Assembly (NCBI RefSeq): GCF_013410665.1
Contig: NZ_JACCFM010000001.1
Coordinates: 2,294,001 to 2,358,000 of the forward strand
Length of the DNA stretch: 64,000 nt
Direction: 5' to 3'
DNA from: Leifsonia psychrotolerans
GTDB lineage: Bacteria; Actinomycetota; Actinomycetes; Actinomycetales; Microbacteriaceae
Shown: in pieces, positions 28,048-34,925 of the stretch
Layout: every line of letters begins with the position of its first letter
Numbering within the stretch: the first letter of the stretch is position 1
Program-made: the position numbers and the translations under genes
Notes under the pieces: generated by a model
What the model saw: the letters and a program-made list of their open reading frames with translations, nothing else
Told to the model about the DNA's origin: nothing
Databases searched by the model: none

Positions 28048-28983
28048 CTATTTGTCGCCGCTGGTCAAGGCGATGCCTCGAATCAGGTGTTTCTGGAAGA
28101 GCACGAAGATGATCAGCAGCGGCAGGCTGCCCATCACGCCACGGGCCATCAATGAACCGAGCTCAGTGGCCTGCGCGAAGTTCCCTTGCAATGAGGCAAG
28201 CCCCGTGGTGATGGTGAACATTTCACGCTGGGTTGCCGACACGAGCGGCCAGAGGTAGTCATTCCAGGTCTGCACGAAAGTAAAAATGCCGAGCGCGATC
28301 ATCGACGGCCGGGCGAGCGGCAGCATGATCGAGAAGAAGTTGCGCCACGGGCCGGCACCGTCGATGCGGGCGGCCTCCTCGACCTCGTGCGGCACCTTCG
28401 AGAAGAACTGCGTCATCAAGAAGACGCCGAGTGGCGCGGCGATGCGGGGCAGGATCAGCGCCTCATAGCTGTTGTGCAGGTCAAGATCGGCGAACATAGT
28501 GAAGAGGGGAATGAACATTGCCTCTTTCGGAATCATCAGTCCGGCAAGCACGCTCGCGTAGATGATGAGCTTGCCCGGAAAGTCGATCTTCGCGAATGCA
28601 TAGCCGGCCATCGCGCAGAGAAATACCGTGAGCACGGTGGTCACGACCGACACGATGATGCTGTTCAGAAACCAGCGCGGGGTCAGGCCCACGGTGAAGA
28701 CGCCCACGAAATTGTCGAACGTGATTGCCGGCGGCACGAGGCCGCTGGTCTGCGAGGCCAGCATGCCGTTGGGGGTGAGCGCCAGCGAGACCATCCAGAG
28801 TGCGGGAATCAGCCAGACCAGGCTCGCGATGATCATCAGAACGTGATAAATCACGGATGCCGATGCTCGCCGGGGACTCAGGCGCGCGACGGTGAACCGC
28901 GGGTTGCGTCGGCGTGGGCCCGCCGGGGTTGCGCTGGGTGCGGCCGCTGTGGCGGCATCCGTTGTTGAGGTGAGAAGAGCCAT
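28048..28983 (-). CDS. sugar ABC transporter permease (MalG-like)
   Basis: A 311-residue inner-membrane permease with about six hydrophobic segments after a charged, Ala-rich N-terminal tail (residues 1-40). The conserved EAA loop is EAARIDGAGPWRNFFSIMLPLARP (about 210-233), where an ATPase would dock. The segment NSIIVSVVTTVLTVFLCAMAGYAFA is typical. It is 6 nt downstream of the MalF-like gene. No ATPase gene is in this operon, so a shared MsiK-type ATPase encoded elsewhere is likely, as is usual in Actinobacteria. Confidence 0.92.
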   Translation of the reverse strand: MALLTSTTDAATAAAPSATPAGPRRRNPRFTVARLSPRRASASVIYHVLMIIASLVWLIPALWMVSLALTPNGMLASQTSGLVPPAITFDNFVGVFTVGLTPRWFLNSIIVSVVTTVLTVFLCAMAGYAFAKIDFPGKLIIYASVLAGLMIPKEAMFIPLFTMFADLDLHNSYEALILPRIAAPLGVFLMTQFFSKVPHEVEEAARIDGAGPWRNFFSIMLPLARPSMIALGIFTFVQTWNDYLWPLVSATQREMFTITTGLASLQGNFAQATELGSLMARGVMGSLPLLIIFVLFQKHLIRGIALTSGDK

Positions 28984-28989
28984 GATCGG

Positions 28990-30063
28990 TTACCTTTCCC
29001 GCCCGAAGACCTTGAATTGCACGATGGACACGATGAGCATCAGTGCGAAGAGGAAGAGCGACACCGCCGAGGCGTAGCCCAACTCGAGATTGCGGAAGCC
29101 GGCCTCGTAAATGTGCTGGATCAACACCCGGGTGGAGCCGCCTGGACCGCCGCCGGTCATGATGTTAACCTGCCCGAAGACCTGGAACGACGCGATCACC
29201 TGGGTGATGATGACGAGGATCATCACGTGGCGCAGCCCCGGCAGCGTGATGTGCCAGAACGTGTGCAGCCGACCGGCGCCGTCGAGGGATGCCGCTTCGT
29301 AGAGCGTGCCGTCGACGTCTTGCAGACCGGCCGAGAAGAGCACGAGGTTGAAGCCGACGGTCCACCAGACTGTGGTGATGATGATCGCGGCCATGGCGAA
29401 GCTCGGATCCGAGAGCCAGGCGATCTTGCCGATGCCAAAGGTGGCGAGGAACGGGGCGAGCAGGCCTCGGTCGGGTGAGAAGAAGTAGCTCCAGACGAGC
29501 GTGACGACCGACACGGGAAGAACATAGGGCAGAAAGAACGCCATCTGGTAGAGGGCGCGTCCACGGCGTTTTCCCTGAAGCGCAAGCGCCATGGCGAGCC
29601 CCAGCCCGGCGATGATCGGGGTGGACACCGCGGTGAAAAGCAGGGTGTTCTGCAGTGAGACCCAGAAGTTCGGGTCGTTCCACATGCCGCCGCCACCCGG
29701 ATGGAATCCCATCACGAAGGCGACCCCGACGAGGCCGAACACGCTGACTCCGCGTCCCCAGGTCAGGGTGCGGCGTCGAATTGGCTGGACCATGAGAGCG
29801 GCAGCTGCGGCCAGAAGCAGCACGCGCCAGAAAAACAGGTGATCCATGGTCCAGGTCATCTGCGTGCCCCAGAACATGCGCACGTAGTTCTCGACGCCGA
29901 TCCATTCGCGGGTGAAGCCGAGGAGGTCCCAGTCGTGCAGGCTCATCACGACCGCCTGAATCAGCGGGTAGATGATGAAAGCAAGATAGACCAGCAGGAA
30001 GGGTGCCGTGAACATCACACCGTGCTTCAAGCCGATGCGGGCTTGACGTGAGCTTCGCGCCAC
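28990..30063 (-). CDS. sugar ABC transporter permease (MalF-like) with an extra two-helix insert
   Basis: A 357-residue permease. The EAA loop is EAASLDGAGRLHTFWHITLPG. Between the first helix (VMFTAPFLLVYLAFIIYPLI) and the conserved NTLLFTAVSTPI segment there are about 75 additional residues with two hydrophobic stretches (FFWRVLLLAAAAALMV and GVSVFGLVGVAFVMGF). Most MalF-like proteins of this size class have only a short loop there. GTG 30063 was chosen because AGGAGG lies 6 nt upstream; an ATG at 30117 has no such site. It is the first gene of the operon, divergent from the LacI regulator. Confidence 0.9.
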   Translation of the reverse strand: MARSSRQARIGLKHGVMFTAPFLLVYLAFIIYPLIQAVVMSLHDWDLLGFTREWIGVENYVRMFWGTQMTWTMDHLFFWRVLLLAAAAALMVQPIRRRTLTWGRGVSVFGLVGVAFVMGFHPGGGGMWNDPNFWVSLQNTLLFTAVSTPIIAGLGLAMALALQGKRRGRALYQMAFFLPYVLPVSVVTLVWSYFFSPDRGLLAPFLATFGIGKIAWLSDPSFAMAAIIITTVWWTVGFNLVLFSAGLQDVDGTLYEAASLDGAGRLHTFWHITLPGLRHVMILVIITQVIASFQVFGQVNIMTGGGPGGSTRVLIQHIYEAGFRNLELGYASAVSLFLFALMLIVSIVQFKVFGRER

Positions 30064-30098
30064 CTGATTCCTCCTGAATTGCCACGTTGCAAACTGCG

Positions 30099-30124
30099 AA
30101 CAGATCGATTTACCCACATCTGTT
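30099..30124. promoter_or_regulatory. inverted repeat AACAGAT-N12-ATCTGTT in the divergent sugar promoter
   Basis: Perfect 7-bp arms (30099-30105 and 30118-30124) lie between the transporter operon and the LacI-type gene. The spacing is wider than in most LacI operators, so it is a candidate operator only. Confidence 0.35.
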
Positions 30125-30199
30125 GCCGTGCTGTCAAATCTGGCTCCGTGTCGCGGCGCGCTTTTCGCATCCGAGGCCTCAATACGCCACGATTAGGCC

Positions 30200-31210
30200 A
30201 TGGCTGCCAACATCCACGACGTCGCTGCACTGGCCGGCGTCTCACCTCGCACGGTCTCGAATGTCGTCAACGACTTCGTGCATGTCCGTCCCGAGACCCG
30301 CGTTCGGGTTCAGGCCGCCATCGAAAAGCTCGGCTATCGCCCGAACATCAGCGCCCGCCGCCTGCGCCAGGGCAAGACCCGAATTCTCGCGTTCGCGGTG
30401 CCTGAGCTGTCGCAACCCTACTTTTCCGAGCTCAGCGAGCTCATCGAGCGCGCGGCGCAGAGGCGGGGGTACACCGTCATGGCCGCTCAGACCGGCGGTC
30501 TGCGCGAGCGCGAGCTCGGCATCCTTCGGGAGTTCGGCTCCCATGTGGTCGATGGGCTCATTCTCAGCCCCATGGTTCTGCAGGCTGACGATCTGATGGC
30601 GAACCGGCCAAGCGTGCCAGTGGTGCTGATCGGTGAGCAGATCTCAAGCGAGGCCTTCGTCGACATCGCCATCGACAATGTGCGTGCGGTGCATGACCTC
30701 ACCGGCCATCTGATCGACACGGGGCGCACCCGCATCGCGGCGCTCGGGGCATACTCGTCGCCCGGTTACCGCAGCGCAGACCTGCGCCTTGAGGGGTACC
30801 GCAGCGCACTCGCGGCCGCCGGCATCCCGTTCGACGCGTCGCGCATTCTCTACACCGACCAGTACAGTCGCCAGGCCGGCCACCGCGCGGTGCACGAGGC
30901 CGTCGAGCGCGGCCTCGACTTCGACGCCCTGGTCTGCTTCAACGACGTACTCGCCCTCGGCGCACTGCGGGCGCTCGCCGACCGGGGCATCTCTGTGCCC
31001 GAACAGGTCGCCGTGACGGGCATGGACGACATCGACGATTCGGCCTACTGCGTGCCCTCACTCACCACGATTTCGCCCGACAAAGAGGCGATCGCCGAGA
31101 GCGCGGTTGCGCGCCTGCTCGAGCTCATCGACGACCCCGAGGCCGATGCGTCGGACATCGAACCCAGCTTTCGCCTGATCACGCGCGAAAGCTCCGCTTC
31201 CTTACGCTGA
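30200..31210 (+). CDS. LacI-family transcriptional regulator
   Basis: A 336-residue LacI/GalR regulator. The N-terminal helix-turn-helix and hinge are clear: IHDVAALAGVSPRTVSNVVN (residues 5-24) and YRPNISARRLRQGKT (about 47-61). The rest is a sugar-binding effector domain (LVCFNDVLALGALRALADRG near 245). It is divergently transcribed from the sugar transporter/GH2 operon, 136 bp away, and is almost certainly its local repressor. The effector would be the transported sugar or its breakdown product. Confidence 0.93.
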   Translation: MAANIHDVAALAGVSPRTVSNVVNDFVHVRPETRVRVQAAIEKLGYRPNISARRLRQGKTRILAFAVPELSQPYFSELSELIERAAQRRGYTVMAAQTGGLRERELGILREFGSHVVDGLILSPMVLQADDLMANRPSVPVVLIGEQISSEAFVDIAIDNVRAVHDLTGHLIDTGRTRIAALGAYSSPGYRSADLRLEGYRSALAAAGIPFDASRILYTDQYSRQAGHRAVHEAVERGLDFDALVCFNDVLALGALRALADRGISVPEQVAVTGMDDIDDSAYCVPSLTTISPDKEAIAESAVARLLELIDDPEADASDIEPSFRLITRESSASLR

Positions 31211-31256
31211 ACGGATGCCGCCGCGCCCCCGACCGGCCCCCGGCCGCCGCGGCGGC

Positions 31257-31301
31257 GGCTGGGTCGGCGGCGGCTGGGTCGGCGGTGGCTGGGTCGGCGG
31301 C
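31257..31301. repeat. three tandem 15-bp repeats
   Basis: Three copies of GGCTGGGTCGGCGGC (one T substitution) lie just after the LacI stop, in the gap before the convergent GMC oxidoreductase gene. Confidence 0.75.
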
Positions 31302-31441
31302 GGCGCAGGCCACGGTCGCGAAAACAGGACGATGTGGCATCCGCCAGCCAGAACAGGCTGGATTGCCGAGTGTCGCCTCAACCTGCCGGTTTTCGTGACA
31401 CGCGCGTCGGAGCGTGCCTCGAACGCGCGTGCCGCCGGCGA

Positions 31442-32974
31442 CTACTCGGCGTCGGCCAGCAGGAAGCGAGCGGCCTGCTCGCCGATCAGAGCGGCCGGAG
31501 CGTTTGTGTTTCCGGTCGTCACGGTCGGCATGATCGACGCGTCGGCAACGCGCACTCCGGCCAAGCCGTGCACCCGCAGGCGCGGGTCGACGACGGCTCG
31601 GTCGTCGACTCCCATGCGACAGGTTCCGACCTGGTGGTGGTAGGTAACGGCGCGGTCCCGCACGTACTCGTCGAGCTCTGAATCGTCGACTTCGGGACCC
31701 GGGTAGATCTCGATTGCGCCCCACCCGACGGCGAGTGCGGCGGCGCGGCCGATCTGACGGCATTGCGCGACCGACGCGACGAGCGAACGCACATCGTCGG
31801 CATCTTCGAGCGCAGCGAGGTCGATCAGCAGAGGATCGTGCGGGTTGGGGCCCGAGAGCGTGACGCTGCCCCGGCTCTTCGGGGTGACGATTCCGGCCAT
31901 CAGCGAGAAGCCGTCGGAAGGGCCGTCCATGTCGGGCTGATACATCGGCACGCTGAAGTGGATCGGTTGGGTGTCAGGCACGTCCAGCTCGGGCAGGCTC
32001 TTCCAGAACAGGTGCGACTGCGTGATCGACACCCCCTTCTTCGGTGCGCCCACCTCGCGCTCGGTGCCGAAGATCACAGGCGCGAGCAGGTGGTCGTGCA
32101 GGTTCTTGCCCACTCCGGGCAGGTCGAGCACGACCTCGATCCCAAGAACCGCGAGTTCGTCGGCCGGGCCCACACCCGACTGCAGCAGGATGCGCGGAGA
32201 GTCGAGGGCTCCGGCGGCGAGGATCACCTCATCGGCGAAGGCCTGATGAAGGTCACCGTTCTGCTCGAATTCGACGCCGATGACGCGAGCGCCTGCCCCG
32301 GTGCCCTCGATCAGAAGACGGTGCACCCAGCATCCGGTCTCAACCGTGAAAAGATCGGAGCCCTCCACCGGCTTGGCATAGGCGACCCACGCACTCTGAC
32401 GCACACCGTCACGAATGTTGACCTGCTGCTGGGAGACACCGTCGAGCTGGTCACCGTTGTAGTCGAGGTTGTGCGGGAGGCCGATCTCGACCGCCGCATC
32501 GATGATCGACTGTTGGATCGGTTCGAGCGGGTAGGAGCCGTCGACGTCAAGCGGTCCGCTTCCGCCGCGCAGTTCGCTCGCGCCACCGGAATAGGTCTCC
32601 ATCTCTTTGTACAGCGGCAGCACATCAGCCCACGACCAGCCGACGTTGCCCGCGGCCGCCCAGCCATCGAAATCCTGAGGCGCACAGCGCACCCAGATCA
32701 TGGCGTTGAGTGAATGGGAACCGCCGAGCACCTTGCCCCGCGGCAGGTGCAACTGGCGGGATCCCGCGTGCTTCTGCGGCACGGTGTAGTAGTCCCAATC
32801 GTCGGCGCTGTGCCACAGCTCGCCCATCCTGCTTGGGTCGTGAATCGCCGGGTTGGTGTCGACGCCGCCCGCCTCGAGCAGGCGCACACGAACCCCCGCA
32901 TCCACGAGCCTCCGCGCGACCACCGAACCGGCGGTACCCGCCCCAACGACAATGACAGATTTCAATGCGGGCAT
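31442..32974 (-). CDS. GMC-family FAD-dependent oxidoreductase
   Basis: A 510-residue flavoprotein of the glucose-methanol-choline family. The FAD-binding motif VIVVGAGTAGSVVARRLVDA is at residues 7-26, the second FAD motif GKVLGGSHSLNAMIWVR near 80, and the catalytic His region TYHHQVGTCRMG near 450. The final segment VADASIMPTVTTGNTNAPA is typical. The family oxidises alcohols, choline or sugars, and the substrate here is unknown. ATG 32974 has AGGAG 10 nt upstream. The gene is divergent from hpaH and shares with it a gap holding two palindrome types, so it may belong to the same regulon. Confidence 0.9.
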   Translation of the reverse strand: MPALKSVIVVGAGTAGSVVARRLVDAGVRVRLLEAGGVDTNPAIHDPSRMGELWHSADDWDYYTVPQKHAGSRQLHLPRGKVLGGSHSLNAMIWVRCAPQDFDGWAAAGNVGWSWADVLPLYKEMETYSGGASELRGGSGPLDVDGSYPLEPIQQSIIDAAVEIGLPHNLDYNGDQLDGVSQQQVNIRDGVRQSAWVAYAKPVEGSDLFTVETGCWVHRLLIEGTGAGARVIGVEFEQNGDLHQAFADEVILAAGALDSPRILLQSGVGPADELAVLGIEVVLDLPGVGKNLHDHLLAPVIFGTEREVGAPKKGVSITQSHLFWKSLPELDVPDTQPIHFSVPMYQPDMDGPSDGFSLMAGIVTPKSRGSVTLSGPNPHDPLLIDLAALEDADDVRSLVASVAQCRQIGRAAALAVGWGAIEIYPGPEVDDSELDEYVRDRAVTYHHQVGTCRMGVDDRAVVDPRLRVHGLAGVRVADASIMPTVTTGNTNAPAALIGEQAARFLLADAE

Positions 32975-33097
32975 GAGTGTTCTCTCCTCTGAGTCCTCAA
33001 CGTGTGATGCGAGAGTCTCACGAAGTCCCCCGCCGCCAGCGCTTCCCCCACGGATGCTTCCCTCTGCGACAACGAGCGTGCCCACCCAGACAAGACC

Positions 33098-33135
33098 GCG
33101 GGCAGACGTTTGCCCGCGGGCAGACGTCTGCCCGC
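33098..33135. promoter_or_regulatory. two abutting 20-bp palindromes upstream of hpaH
   Basis: GCGGGCAGACGTCTGCCCGC (33116-33135) is a perfect palindrome. The copy at 33098-33117 differs by one base (GTTT for GTCT) and overlaps it by 2 bp. The tandem arrangement, with an 18-bp step, suggests a protein-binding pair or a nested hairpin in the divergent GMC/hpaH promoter region. Confidence 0.6.
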
Positions 33136-33177
33136 CGGCACGCCCGAGCACCAGCCCACGCCCCGTCAGGCACTGGC

Positions 33178-33189
33178 ATCGTATACGAT
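33178..33189. promoter_or_regulatory. ATCGTATACGAT palindrome, candidate GntR-type operator 2
   Basis: A perfect 12-bp palindrome, 37 bp before the hpaH ATG. It is the most symmetric of the three related sites (7035, 33178, 40382). Confidence 0.6.
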
Positions 33190-33225
33190 CGTTGCAGTGT
33201 CATCGACAAGGAAGTGGTGCTGATC

Positions 33226-34011
33226 ATGCTCGAGCCCAGTCAGATCGAAGAGATCGCCGACGAACTCTTCGCCGCGGATCGCTCCCGATCCACCGTCCCC
33301 CGGCTCACCGCACGCTATCCCGGGATGACGGTGGAAGACGCGTACGCCGTGCAGAGCCTGTGGAAGCAGCGCGGCATCGACGCCGGTCGCCGCCTGGTCG
33401 GCCGAAAAATCGGTCTCACCTCAAAGGTCATGCAGGTCGCAACCGGCATCACCGAACCCGACTACGGCGTGATCTTCGATGACATGGTCTACGAAAACGG
33501 CTCCACGATTCCGTTCGACTCGTTCTCGAATGTGCGCATCGAAGTCGAACTCGCCTTCGTGCTCGGCAAACCCCTTGAGGGCCCGAACTGCACGATTTTC
33601 GACGTGCTGGATGCCACGGACTACGTCGTTCCCGCACTCGAGATTCTAAGCTCCCGCATCGAGATGGCCGGTCGCACGATCGTCGACACCATCTCCGACA
33701 ACGCCGCGATGGGCGGCATGGTCTACGGCGGCAACCCGGTCAAGATCGGCGATGTGGATCTGCGCTGGGTCTCGGCTTTGCTCTATCGCAACCAGACCAT
33801 CGAGGAGTCGGGCGTCGCGGCCGCCGTGCTCAATCACCCGGCCGCCGGCGTCTACTGGCTCGCCAATAAGCTGTCCCAGCACGGCTCGCGCCTGGAGGCC
33901 GGCGAGATCATCCTGGCCGGCTCATTCACCCGCCCGATGTGGGTCGAACAGGGCGACACCATCCACGCAGACTACGGACAGTTGGGAACCATCACATGTC
34001 GCTTCGAGTAA
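33226..34011 (+). CDS. hpaH: 2-oxo-hepta-3-ene-1,7-dioate hydratase
   Basis: A 261-residue hydratase of the FAH-like 2-keto-4-pentenoate hydratase group (HpaH is usually about 267). It adds water to 2-oxohept-3-enedioate in homoprotocatechuate degradation. Conserved segments include GRKIGLTSKVMQ, a metal-binding IEVELAFVLGKPLEGP, and SDNAAMGGMVYGG. It overlaps hpaI by 16 bp, and HpaH and HpaI catalyse successive steps. The ATG at 33226 was used; a GTG at 33217, nearer to AAGGA, would add three residues. Confidence 0.92.
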   Translation: MLEPSQIEEIADELFAADRSRSTVPRLTARYPGMTVEDAYAVQSLWKQRGIDAGRRLVGRKIGLTSKVMQVATGITEPDYGVIFDDMVYENGSTIPFDSFSNVRIEVELAFVLGKPLEGPNCTIFDVLDATDYVVPALEILSSRIEMAGRTIVDTISDNAAMGGMVYGGNPVKIGDVDLRWVSALLYRNQTIEESGVAAAVLNHPAAGVYWLANKLSQHGSRLEAGEIILAGSFTRPMWVEQGDTIHADYGQLGTITCRFE

Positions 34012-34817
34012 CAGCAGAGCCGACGTTCCGCGATGCTCTCGCCACGGCATCCCGCGCCCAGATCGGCATGTGGGTCTGTTCCGGCAGCCCCCTCGTGGCG
34101 GAGATCTGCGCGGGCAGCGGCCTGGACTGGCTACTCATCGACACCGAACACAGTCCGAACGGACTCGAGTCGACGCTCAGCCAGCTGCAGGCCGTGCACG
34201 GCTACCCGATCGTGCCGCTCGTGCGGGCCCCGATCGGCGACCGCGTCATCGTCAAGCAACTGCTCGACCTCGGCGCACAGAACCTCCTCATTCCCATGAT
34301 CGACGACGCGGATGCGGCGCACGCGATGGTTGCCGCCGTGCGCTATCCGCCACTCGGGGTGCGCGGTGTCGGCAGCGCCCTGGCTCGCGCCGCACGGTGG
34401 AACCGCATCGACGACTACCTGCACAACGCCAACGCCACCATCTCGCTCTTCGTCCAGATCGAGACCGCGCTGGCCGTCGAGAATGTGGCGTCGATCGCTG
34501 CTGTCGAGGGAATCGACGGGCTGTTTATCGGACCGTCTGATCTCGCCGCATCCCTGGGCCTGCTCGGTCAGCAGGAGCATCCGGACGTCGTCGCTGCTGT
34601 CGAACACTGTATCCGGACTGTTGCAGCACTCGGCAAACCTGTCGGCGTGAATGCCTTCGCCTCGGCCACAGCCGAACGCTATCTGGCGGCTGGTGCGAAC
34701 TTCGTTCTGGTCGGCGCCGATGTCTCGCTGCTGGCCCGCGGCTCGGAGGCCTTGGCCGCGAGGTACATTCCGGCACCCGCTGTGGTCGACGAGCCGGCCG
34801 AGCGCGCCAGCTACTGA
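33996..34817 (+). CDS. hpaI: 4-hydroxy-2-oxoheptanedioate aldolase
   Basis: A 273-residue class II aldolase of the HpcH/HpaI family. It splits 4-hydroxy-2-oxoheptanedioate into pyruvate and succinic semialdehyde. The metal and active-site segments are visible: WLLIDTEHSPNG (about 39-50), YPPLGVRGVGS (about 125) and FVQIETALAVENV (about 155, with the metal Glu). The ATG lies inside the end of hpaH, so translation is coupled. A long hairpin follows the stop. The HpaI step ends the pathway before central metabolism. Confidence 0.92.
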   Translation: MSLRVTAEPTFRDALATASRAQIGMWVCSGSPLVAEICAGSGLDWLLIDTEHSPNGLESTLSQLQAVHGYPIVPLVRAPIGDRVIVKQLLDLGAQNLLIPMIDDADAAHAMVAAVRYPPLGVRGVGSALARAARWNRIDDYLHNANATISLFVQIETALAVENVASIAAVEGIDGLFIGPSDLAASLGLLGQQEHPDVVAAVEHCIRTVAALGKPVGVNAFASATAERYLAAGANFVLVGADVSLLARGSEALAARYIPAPAVVDEPAERASY

Positions 34818-34837
34818 ACCGTTGCATCGCCCCGAAA

Positions 34838-34908
34838 TGGGGGCGGCGCAGACTCACTCGCACTGTCAAACTCAGAGTTGCGTGAGTGAACTCTCGCCGT
34901 TGCCCCCA
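34838..34908. terminator. long imperfect hairpin after hpaI
   Basis: TGGGGGCGGCG and CGCCGTTGCCCCCA form the base, and ACTCACTCGCA with TGCGTGAGT forms the upper stem. There is no T-run. It probably ends the hpaHI transcript. Confidence 0.55.
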
Positions 34909-34925
34909 AACTGAAGAGAGCCTTG

